Part shown: in pieces, positions 57,619 through 64,000 of the stretch
Position numbering within the stretch: the stretch's first letter is position 1
Layout of the letters: each line of letters begins with the position of its first letter
From: Amycolatopsis tucumanensis
Lineage (GTDB): Bacteria; Actinomycetota; Actinomycetes; Mycobacteriales; Pseudonocardiaceae
Direction: 5' to 3'
DNA length: 64,000 nt
NCBI RefSeq assembly: GCF_021654135.1
Contig: NZ_JAKGSD010000009.1
Coordinates: 62,001 to 126,000, forward strand
The notes under the pieces: generated by a model
Database searches by the model: none
The model's input: only the letters and a program-made list of their open reading frames with translations
What the model was told of the DNA's origin: nothing
Made by a program: the position numbers and the translations under genes

Positions 57619-58719
57619 CTACCGTTTACCGGGGAAGGCGTCCGCCATCGTGGCCGCCAACTCCAGGAGCGCCATGCGCGTCTCCGGTGTCAGGCGCTCC
57701 AGCTCGATCTCCGCGCCCTCTTCGAGGTGCGGGTCGAACGGGATCCGGCACACCGCGCGGGTCCGCGCCGCGAAGTGCGCGGCCAGCTTGTCCAGGTCCA
57801 CCGAGCCGGCCTTCGGGCGGACCGAGTTGATCACGGTCACCGACCGTTTCACCAGGTCGCCGTAGCCGTGGGCGTCCAGCCAGTCCAGCGTCGCCGAGGC
57901 GCTGCGCGAACCGTCGACCGAACCCGACGACACCACGACCAGCGCGTCGGCCGCGTCCAGCACGCCCTTCATCGCCGAGTGCATCAGACCGGTGCCGCAG
58001 TCGGTGAGCACGATGTTGTAGAAGTGCTCCAGCAGGTTGACCGTGCGCAGGTAGTCGCTCTCGGAGAACGCCTCCGACACCGCCGGGTCCTGCTCGCTGG
58101 CGAGGATCTCCAGCCGGCTCGACCCCTGTGACGTGTAGGCCCGGACGTCGCTGTAGCGCGTGATCTTGTCCGCGTCCCGCAGCAGGTGCCGCACCGTCGC
58201 CGTGGTCTCGATCGGGATCTTCTGCGACAGCGTGCCGCGGTCCGGATTCGCGTCCACCGCGATCACCCGGTCACCACGCAGCGCCGCGAACGTCGAGCCG
58301 AGCGTGGTGGTGATCGTCGTCTTGCCCACCCCGCCCTTGAGGCTCAGCATCGCGATGCGGAAGCACCCGCGCAGCGGCTGGTTCACCCGCGCGACCAGCT
58401 CCCGCTGCCGCTGCTCCTGCGGGCTCTCCCCCGGGTTGATCAGCTTGCCGGAGGCGACGTAGACCGCCTTGCGCCAGCCCGACTGGGGCACGCGCTTCGG
58501 CGGCCGCACCGGGCGGTCGGGCGCGGCGTGACGCGGCCGCGAGGGCTGCGGCAACGGCGGGTACGGGTACTGCGGCTGCCCGTACTGCTGCTGTTGCAGC
58601 GGGGGCAGGTTCGGGTCGTAGCCGGGCTGCTGGTGCCGCGGCGGCGGAGGAGCCGGGTGCGAGGTGGAGTCGGTTCGTTCGTCGGAGAAGTAGGACTCGG
58701 GTTCGCGCGGCTCGGTCAT
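57619..58719 (-). CDS. MinD/ParA-like ATPase of the cytochrome c maturation operon
   Basis: A 366-residue protein. The first about 120 residues are Pro/Gln-rich and disordered; then a deviant Walker A MLSLKGGVGKTTITTTLGS near residue 140, ADALVVVSSGSVDGSRSA and TVINSVRPKAGSVDLDK complete a ParA/MinD-type ATPase. Similar genes follow ccsB in mycobacteria. Start ATG 58719 shares one base with the ccsB stop; 228 bp with no supported gene separate its end from the small membrane gene. Confidence 0.85.
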   Translation of the reverse strand: MTEPREPESYFSDERTDSTSHPAPPPPRHQQPGYDPNLPPLQQQQYGQPQYPYPPLPQPSRPRHAAPDRPVRPPKRVPQSGWRKAVYVASGKLINPGESPQEQRQRELVARVNQPLRGCFRIAMLSLKGGVGKTTITTTLGSTFAALRGDRVIAVDANPDRGTLSQKIPIETTATVRHLLRDADKITRYSDVRAYTSQGSSRLEILASEQDPAVSEAFSESDYLRTVNLLEHFYNIVLTDCGTGLMHSAMKGVLDAADALVVVSSGSVDGSRSASATLDWLDAHGYGDLVKRSVTVINSVRPKAGSVDLDKLAAHFAARTRAVCRIPFDPHLEEGAEIELERLTPETRMALLELAATMADAFPGKR

Positions 58720-59717
58720 CAGCCGACCCCGGCGTAGGAATGCAGGCCCGTGGTGACGAGGTTGACGAAGAACAGGTTGAACACCGTCACCGCGAAGCCG
58801 ACGGTGTTGATGACCGCCGCGCGGGTGCCGCGCCAGCCCGCCGTCGCCCGCGAGTGCAGGTAGGCGGCGTAGACGATCCACGCGATGAACGCGGTGGTCT
58901 CCTTCGGGTCCCAGCCCCAGAACCGGCCCCAGGCGGCCTCGGCCCACACCGCGCCGCACAGCACGCCGAACGTGAACAGCGGGAACGCGAACACGGTGGT
59001 GCGGTAGGCGATGCGGTCGAGCACGTCGGCCGCGGGCAGCCGCGAGCCGAACCGGGCGAAGCGCTTCGGGTCGCGCTCGTGCGCCGAGCGGACCAGGTAC
59101 AGGATGCTGGCGACACCGGGCACCAGGAAGATGCCGGACGACGCGGCCGCCGCGGAGACGTGGATGACCAGCCAGTACGACTGCAGCGCGGGCTGGACCG
59201 GCGCGGCGACGGTGTAGAGCATCGTGCCGCCGACGAACATCAGGATGACGACCGGCAGCAGCAGGAAGCCGGACAGGTGGCGGGCCGGGAACTTGCGGAT
59301 CACCACGAGCCAGGTCACCACGGCGATGAACGTCACCGCCATGATGTATTCGTACATGTTGCCCCACGGCACGCGGTGCGTCGCCAGACCACGCAGCACC
59401 AGCGCGGCCAGGTGCAGCAGCACGCCGAGGACGGTCAGCGCGGCGCCCATGCGGCCGATCCGCTCGGCGCGGCCACGGGCGGCGCGGGCCGCGGGAGTTT
59501 CAGCCGGAGGGGTGACGGTCTCGGTGCTGTCCGGGCCGCCGGCGCCGACGAGTTCACGCGCCCGCTCCCGGGTGCGCTCGGCGGCGCGGCGCCCCTTGGC
59601 GCCGAAGGACTGTTCGATGAGGAAGAAGACCAGCGCCAGTACGTAGATCGCGGTCGCCGTCGTGTAGGACCAGTCGCTGTACTGGGACAACGTTTCATCA
59701 ACAACAGCGCCCGGCAT
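58719..59717 (-). CDS. ccsB: Cytochrome c biogenesis protein CcsB (ResC type)
   Basis: A 332-residue membrane protein of the System II heme-handling complex. The WWD-like heme motif is AAWGRFWGWDPKETTAFIAWIVYAAYLH (about residue 270), with conserved membrane histidines in WLVIHVSAAAASSG and VLLHLAALVLRG. It partners with ResB to attach heme to apocytochrome c outside the membrane. Start at 59717; 6 bp from resB's stop. Confidence 0.92.
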   Translation of the reverse strand: MPGAVVDETLSQYSDWSYTTATAIYVLALVFFLIEQSFGAKGRRAAERTRERARELVGAGGPDSTETVTPPAETPAARAARGRAERIGRMGAALTVLGVLLHLAALVLRGLATHRVPWGNMYEYIMAVTFIAVVTWLVVIRKFPARHLSGFLLLPVVILMFVGGTMLYTVAAPVQPALQSYWLVIHVSAAAASSGIFLVPGVASILYLVRSAHERDPKRFARFGSRLPAADVLDRIAYRTTVFAFPLFTFGVLCGAVWAEAAWGRFWGWDPKETTAFIAWIVYAAYLHSRATAGWRGTRAAVINTVGFAVTVFNLFFVNLVTTGLHSYAGVG

Positions 59718-59723
59718 TTCCGC

Positions 59724-61322
59724 TTACCTCCGTTTGCCTGTGAGCAGCTCTTCCGCGATCCGGGTGAACTCCTCGCCGTAGCCCGCCTGGTCGGTGCGGG
59801 CGAGCCCGCCCACCGCGACCACGGTACCCGTCCCGCCCTCGCCGGCCGGGACGACCCGCACCCACAGCCTGCGACGTTTGATCAGCAACGACAACCCGAG
59901 GCCGAGGAACATCGCGACCGCGAACCCGAGCACGTAGGTCTGGGTCGGGTCGTGCGAGATCTGCAGCGACACGAAGCGCTGCACCCCGTCGAACCGCACC
60001 ACGGTGCCGTCGTCGAGGGTGACCGACTGGCCCACGTTCAGGTTCGAGCGGGCCACGCGCGCCAGCCGTCCGTCGTCCACCATGGACTGGTCGATGGAGA
60101 AGATCGACTGGCTCTGCCCGGAGTCGAGACCGAGGTCGCCGCGCATCACGTCGACCGCGACCATCGGGTTGGTCATCTCCGGGCCGCCGCCGGTCAGCAC
60201 CCCGCCGTGCAGCAGGCCGTCCGGCGCGAACAGGCCGGTGATCGCGAGCTGCTTGGTGCGCCGCTCGAACGGGTCGGTGATGTTCGGCGGGTCGAACTTG
60301 GTCGCACCCTCGTTGAGCGTCCCGGTGCCGTCGGTCGGGCGCCACTGCGTGGCCTGCGTGCGGGTGGTGCCGTCCGGCCAGGTGATCGTGAAGATCGGCG
60401 AGTAGCCGTTGCCCAGCAGGTAGACGCGGTCACCCGCCAGGCGCAGCGGCGAGTTGACCTCGAGCAGGTAGTCGCGCCAGGTGCCGGTCTCCAGGTCCGC
60501 GCCCGCCTGGTACTGGACGTTCGACTTGTACTGGATCGGCTGGCCGGCCTCGGTGAACTCGGCGGTGAAGTCGTTGACCTTGACGCAGAACGGGTTCAGG
60601 TCGGTGCCGTCGACACGCAGGCCGGGGGTGAACGAGTCGTAGGCGTAGATCCCGGAGTTGCAGAACTGGGACCCGTTGGCCTGGACGATCACCTGGCCCT
60701 CGTAGGTGTACATCTTGCCGAGGGCGAACGCGATGATCAGCCCGAGCATCCCGAAGTGGAAGACCAGGTTGCCGGTCTCGCGGAGGTACCCGCGCTCGGC
60801 GCTGATCGTGCGGGCGCCGCCCTCCTCCGCGCGCTCGACGCTGCGCCAGCCCTTGAGCCGATCGCGAGCGGCGGCGATGACCTCGTCCGGGTCGCGCGGC
60901 GTGGTGGCCTCGGCGAAGTGCGGCAGCCGGGACAGGTTGCGCGGGGTCAGCACCGGCTTGGCGCGCATCGACTTGAAGTACTCGACGCTGCGCGGCAGCA
61001 GGCAGCCGATCAGCGAGATCATCAGCAGCAGGTAGATCGCCGAGAACCAGACGCTGGAGTAGACGTCGAAGAACTGCAGGCGGTCCAGCAGCGTGCCCCA
61101 CCAGCCGTGGTCGGCGATGTACTGCTCGGTCTTCGGGGCGTTCAGCGTGCGCTGCGGCAGCAGGGCGCCGGGCAGCGCAGCCAGCGCGAGCAGGAAGAGC
61201 AGGATCAGCGCGGTGCGCATCGCGGTGAGCCCGCGCCAGGTGTTGCGCAGGAACGCCAGGACACGCTTGGCGGGCGAGTTGCGGTACGGCTTGGGGTCCG
61301 GGGGCGCTTCGGTCGCGGTCAC
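59724..61322 (-). CDS. resB: Cytochrome c biogenesis protein ResB
   Basis: A 532-residue protein. It has four predicted membrane helices (three near the N terminus, the last near residue 460: YVLGFAVAMFLGLGLSLLIKRRRLWVR) and a large extracytoplasmic domain. FHFGMLGLIIAFALGKMYTYEGQVI carries a conserved histidine. GTG 61322 overlaps ccdA's stop by 4 bp. Confidence 0.93.
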   Translation of the reverse strand: MTATEAPPDPKPYRNSPAKRVLAFLRNTWRGLTAMRTALILLFLLALAALPGALLPQRTLNAPKTEQYIADHGWWGTLLDRLQFFDVYSSVWFSAIYLLLMISLIGCLLPRSVEYFKSMRAKPVLTPRNLSRLPHFAEATTPRDPDEVIAAARDRLKGWRSVERAEEGGARTISAERGYLRETGNLVFHFGMLGLIIAFALGKMYTYEGQVIVQANGSQFCNSGIYAYDSFTPGLRVDGTDLNPFCVKVNDFTAEFTEAGQPIQYKSNVQYQAGADLETGTWRDYLLEVNSPLRLAGDRVYLLGNGYSPIFTITWPDGTTRTQATQWRPTDGTGTLNEGATKFDPPNITDPFERRTKQLAITGLFAPDGLLHGGVLTGGGPEMTNPMVAVDVMRGDLGLDSGQSQSIFSIDQSMVDDGRLARVARSNLNVGQSVTLDDGTVVRFDGVQRFVSLQISHDPTQTYVLGFAVAMFLGLGLSLLIKRRRLWVRVVPAGEGGTGTVVAVGGLARTDQAGYGEEFTRIAEELLTGKRR

Positions 61323-62092
61323 AGCGGCAGCACCGTGTCCGTGACGAAGGCGTCGCGCAGCCAGCTGACCAGCTCGCCCCACAGGCCGGTGACCAGCAGG
61401 ACCCCGACGACGAGGAGCAGCCCGCCGCCGAAGATCTGCACCCGGCGGCCGTTGCGGCGCAGCCAGTCGGTGGCGCGCACGGCCCAGCGCGCGCCGAACG
61501 CGATGAGCAGGAACGGCAGGCCGAGGCCCAGGCAGTAGACCAGGACCAGCAGGAACCCGCGGGCGCCGCTGGAGCCGGTGCCCGCGGCCAGCGCGAGCAC
61601 CCCGGACAGCGTCGGGCCGATGCACGGCGTCCAGCCGAGACCGAACACCGCACCCAGCAGCGGCGCGCCGAGCAGGCCGCCGCGCGGCACGCGGTGCGAC
61701 CGGACGTCGCGCTGCAGGGCCGGGATGAGGCCGAGGAACACCAGGGCCATCGCGATCGTCACCACGCCGCCGACGCGCTGCAGCAGGTCCTGGTTGACCA
61801 GCAGGGCGTCGGCGAGCCACACCAGGCTGCCGACCCCCGCGGCGAACACGACGGTGAAGCCGAGGACGAACAGGCCGGCCGCGCCGACGACGGCGTAGCG
61901 GCCCTTCTTGCGGTCCTCGTCCGCGGTCACGGCGGGCGCGTCCGCGCCGACCAGCGCGGCGAGGTAGGCGAGGTAACCCGGCACGAGCGGGACGACGCAC
62001 GGCGAGGCGAACGAGATGGCGCCGGCGAGCAGGGCGACCCCGGCGGCGAGCAGCAGCGGCCCGGAGGTCGCCAGCTCGGTCACGGAGTTCAC
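61319..62092 (-). CDS. ccdA: CcdA-type thiol transporter
   Basis: A 257-residue membrane protein with six helices. FASPCVVPLVPGYLAYLAAL and GLGWTPCIGPTLSGVLALA carry the paired cysteines that shuttle electrons across the membrane in CcdA/DsbD. It supplies reductant to keep apocytochrome c thiols reduced, working with the TlpA-like protein. GTG 62092 start. Confidence 0.93.
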   Translation of the reverse strand: MNSVTELATSGPLLLAAGVALLAGAISFASPCVVPLVPGYLAYLAALVGADAPAVTADEDRKKGRYAVVGAAGLFVLGFTVVFAAGVGSLVWLADALLVNQDLLQRVGGVVTIAMALVFLGLIPALQRDVRSHRVPRGGLLGAPLLGAVFGLGWTPCIGPTLSGVLALAAGTGSSGARGFLLVLVYCLGLGLPFLLIAFGARWAVRATDWLRRNGRRVQIFGGGLLLVVGVLLVTGLWGELVSWLRDAFVTDTVLPL

Positions 62093-62213
62093 GGTTCGAG
62101 GGTAAGCAGTGAGTTCGGTGTGAGTTCACCGGGATGGTCTCGGCCGATCGGCCGAGGACGGCGAGCTCTTCGACCGAAGCCGGCGCCGTGGTCCGCACCA
62201 TACCTTTTCGCCC

Positions 62214-62780
62214 ATGACGATTCCGCTGCGTGTCCACGCGTCGCTGTCCGTGCTGGTCGGAGCCCCGCTGGTGTGGGAAATCACCCGCACCGAAGTCGCC
62301 TGGCGCTCGGTCCCGTTCCTGCTGTGCTGCGCGCTGACCGCCGCCGCGCCGTGGGCCGCGCTGCACCTGCGGTGGTGGGCCGGGGCGCTGATGGCCTCCG
62401 CCGGCGTGCTCGGCTCGGCCGGTGCGCAGCTCGCGATGGACCACCTCGTCACCCGGCCCGAGGTGGTGAACCTGCCCGCCGTGCAGGTCGCCGGCGTGCT
62501 CGCGGTGCTGGTGATCGTCCTGCGCGGCGCCGGGAAGTGGGGCGCCCCGCTGGGCGTGGCCGGGCTGACGCTGTCCACCGCCGCGGCCGCCGTCGCGATC
62601 CAGCAGTGGGCGCGGGTCTCGCCCCAGCTCGCGACACCGCACCCGCCGACGGTCGCCGGGACCGCGTTCCTGCTGTTCGGCGGCGCGCTGGCGCTCGGGG
62701 TCTTCCTGCGCTCGGGTTATTCGGCCGCGAGCCGCTGGACCACCGGCTCGATGTCGCTGGCCAGGATGGACCGCAGGTAG
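62214..62780 (+). CDS. Membrane protein of unknown function, opposite to the ccs operon
   Basis: A 188-residue protein with about four to five hydrophobic helices (WAALHLRWWAGALMASAGVLGSAGAQLA; VAGVLAVLVIVLRG; VAGTAFLLFGGALALGVFL). ATG 62214 lies within a plus-strand promoter-like region; its 3' end overlaps the tlpA gene by 64 bp. It is inserted between tlpA and ccdA on the opposite strand. No family recognised. Confidence 0.7.
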   Translation: MTIPLRVHASLSVLVGAPLVWEITRTEVAWRSVPFLLCCALTAAAPWAALHLRWWAGALMASAGVLGSAGAQLAMDHLVTRPEVVNLPAVQVAGVLAVLVIVLRGAGKWGAPLGVAGLTLSTAAAAVAIQQWARVSPQLATPHPPTVAGTAFLLFGGALALGVFLRSGYSAASRWTTGSMSLARMDRR

Positions 62781-63292
62781 ACCGCGGCCACCCGCTGCTG
62801 CTTGTCCAGGATGATCGTGGACGGCACGACGTTGCGCGGGTAGCCGGACAGCTGCAGCAGGCTGCGGCCCGGCGGGTCGTAGATCGACGGGTAGGTCAGC
62901 TGCCGGTTGCGCACGAAGTCCTGCGGCGCCGAGCGGTCGTCGTCGCGGACGTCGAGGCCGAGCACCTGCACGCCGTTGGCCTGGTGCGCCAGGTAGAGCT
63001 TCTCCAGCTCCGGCGCCTCGGTGCGGCACGGCGCGCACCACTGGCCCCAGATGTTGATCACGACGACCTTGCCGGCGTAGTCCGCGACCGAGATCGTCTT
63101 GCCCTCGGTCATCAGGTCCTCGCCGGACAGGTTCGGGATCGGCTGCCGGTCGGCGCCCTCGTAGAGGATGTCGGTCTTGCCGCCGGGCGCGACGAACTCG
63201 AAGTTGCTGCCCTGCGACACCGCGTCGTTCCCGGTGCTGCACCCGGCGAGCACGCAGAGGCTCGCCAGCACGGCCGCGAGGATCCGCTTCAT
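62717..63292 (-). CDS. TlpA/ResA-like thioredoxin lipoprotein
   Basis: A 191-residue lipoprotein. The signal peptide ends in lipobox LAGC (Cys19 by count), and the thioredoxin active site is WGQWCAPCRTE near residue 85. The Pro-cis region YPRNVVPSTIILDKQQRV follows. It reduces apocytochrome c cysteines with electrons from CcdA. ATG 63292 overlaps the phosphatase stop by 4 bp. Confidence 0.9.
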   Translation of the reverse strand: MKRILAAVLASLCVLAGCSTGNDAVSQGSNFEFVAPGGKTDILYEGADRQPIPNLSGEDLMTEGKTISVADYAGKVVVINIWGQWCAPCRTEAPELEKLYLAHQANGVQVLGLDVRDDDRSAPQDFVRNRQLTYPSIYDPPGRSLLQLSGYPRNVVPSTIILDKQQRVAAVYLRSILASDIEPVVQRLAAE

Positions 63293-63915
63293 GCCCCGGT
63301 CACCTTCGGGTCGGTGGCGCCGGCCGGCTCGCTGTAGACGATCTTCACCAGCTCCTCGCCGTCGAAGACCAGGCTGGTCAGCGACGCGAGCGAGCACTGG
63401 CGGCGGCGCGGGTCGTGCCACAGCGGCTTGGCCTCCAGGAACCGGCGCAGCGTCCAGATCGGCAGCTGGTGCGACACGCACAGCGCCTCGTGGCCCTCGG
63501 CCTTGGAGCGGGCCCGCAGGACCGCGCCGAGCATCCGGTGCGCGATCTCCACGTACGGCTCGCCCCACGAGGGCAGGAACGGGTTGCGCAGCTTCGACCA
63601 GTGCCGCGGCTGGCGCAGCGCGCCGTCGCCGACCGCGACCTTCTGGCCCTCGAACATGTTGCCCGCCTCGATCAGCCGCTCGTCGGTCTGCACGTCGAGC
63701 CGGTGGGCCGCGGCGATCGGGGCCGCGGTCTCCTGCGCGCGCTGCAGCGGCGAGGCGACCACGTGGGTGATGTCGTGGGCGGCGACGGCCTCGGCGACCG
63801 TCAGTGCCTGGCGGCGGCCGCGCTCGGACAGGTGGAAGCCGGGCAGGCGGCCGTAGAGGATCCCCTCCGGGTTGTGCACTTCGCCGTGCCGCAGGAGGTG
63901 CACGATGGTCGTCAC
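63289..63915 (-). CDS. Histidine phosphatase family protein
   Basis: A 208-residue phosphoglycerate-mutase-like protein. The active site RHGE is in VHLLRHGEVHNPEGILYGRLPG, and the second catalytic histidine is in LCVSHQLPIWTLRRFLE. Homologues occur between hemL and tlpA in actinobacteria; substrate unclear. ATG 63915 overlaps hemL's stop by 4 bp. Confidence 0.9.
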   Translation of the reverse strand: MTTIVHLLRHGEVHNPEGILYGRLPGFHLSERGRRQALTVAEAVAAHDITHVVASPLQRAQETAAPIAAAHRLDVQTDERLIEAGNMFEGQKVAVGDGALRQPRHWSKLRNPFLPSWGEPYVEIAHRMLGAVLRARSKAEGHEALCVSHQLPIWTLRRFLEAKPLWHDPRRRQCSLASLTSLVFDGEELVKIVYSEPAGATDPKVTGA

Positions 63916-64000
63916 TGACGGGCCTCCGCAGCGGCCTTCGCGGCCGCGGGCAGCGCGGCCTCGATGACCTCGAACGCCGCGTCGTCCATCGCGGAGTTGA
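63912..64000 (-). CDS. hemL: Glutamate-1-semialdehyde 2,1-aminomutase, C-terminal fragment
   Basis: The last about 28 codons of a gene that continues beyond the window edge. The residues NSAMDDAAFEVIEAALPAAAKAAA match the end of GSA aminomutase, which converts GSA to 5-aminolevulinate for heme synthesis. It overlaps the phosphatase ATG by 4 bp, making a hem-to-ccs operon. Confidence 0.72.
   Translation of the reverse strand, partial: NSAMDDAAFEVIEAALPAAAKAAAEARQ

Overview
The window is GC-rich (roughly 70% G+C by eye), densely packed actinobacterial DNA. A BldC-type regulator, a sunset-domain protein, a complete menaquinone-linked complex I, a Ccs (System II) cytochrome c assembly operon and a 2-oxoacid:ferredoxin oxidoreductase suggest the family Pseudonocardiaceae, probably an Amycolatopsis-like organism. 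That placement is an inference from gene content, not a database result. No tRNA, rRNA, CRISPR array or insertion sequence was found.

Left part, 1-3515: the 3' end of an ABC exporter gene converges on a four-gene, lasso-peptide-like RiPP cassette on the minus strand: PqqD-like recognition protein, asparagine-synthase-like enzyme without a glutaminase domain, B2-type transglutaminase-fold protease and an HPr-kinase-like protein. No precursor peptide is convincing inside the window. A PAP2-family protein follows. At 3487-13611 ten tightly coupled minus-strand genes form a CDP-sugar / surface-glycan operon: cytidylyltransferase, sugar C-methyltransferase, PIG-L deacetylase, SDR epimerase/dehydratase, DUF4910 protein, Wzx-like flippase, family 2 glycosyltransferase, pyruvyltransferase-like protein, RmlC-like epimerase and a class III aminotransferase.

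Middle-left, 13696-24120: a DDAH-like amidinohydrolase is divergent from an Lrp/AsnC regulator that overlaps an enoyl-CoA hydratase gene. Then come korAB with a strong terminator, a membrane-anchored repeat protein with a C-terminal sunset domain, a long-chain polyprenyl diphosphate synthase (probably for the menaquinone tail), an MFS exporter carrying a winged-helix-like tail, and a small Cys/His protein.

Centre, 24134-40211: the full 14-gene nuoA-N operon on the minus strand, with subunits mostly coupled by 4-bp start/stop overlaps. Two perfect TTGTGAA-N4-TTCACAA palindromes lie upstream of nuoA and match the Rex redox-repressor operator. An extra 137-codon Ala/Gly-rich repeat ORF with its own Shine-Dalgarno sequence is inserted exactly between nuoI and nuoJ.

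Right-centre, 40438-56663: a fatty acid desaturase and a menaquinone region (menJ, menG, menD, menB, menE, menA) interleaved with two family 4 glycosyltransferases, an inositol monophosphatase, a zinc-ribbon protein, a shortened RibD-type reductase, a DUF3592 protein and a secreted M1 peptidase. After menA come a Cds1-like PLP enzyme, a DUF4229 protein and a second Lrp regulator. menF, menC and menH are not in the window. A 46-codon putative secreted peptide lies between menE and menA.

Right end, 56876-64000: bldC, a small membrane protein, and the cytochrome c maturation operon on the minus strand (hemL 3' end, phosphatase, TlpA-like thioredoxin, CcdA, ResB, CcsB, MinD/ParA-like ATPase), interrupted by one plus-strand membrane-protein gene. 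Together, the men, nuo, ccs and polyprenyl synthase genes make this a respiratory-chain neighbourhood: quinone synthesis, the NADH entry enzyme and cytochrome c assembly.
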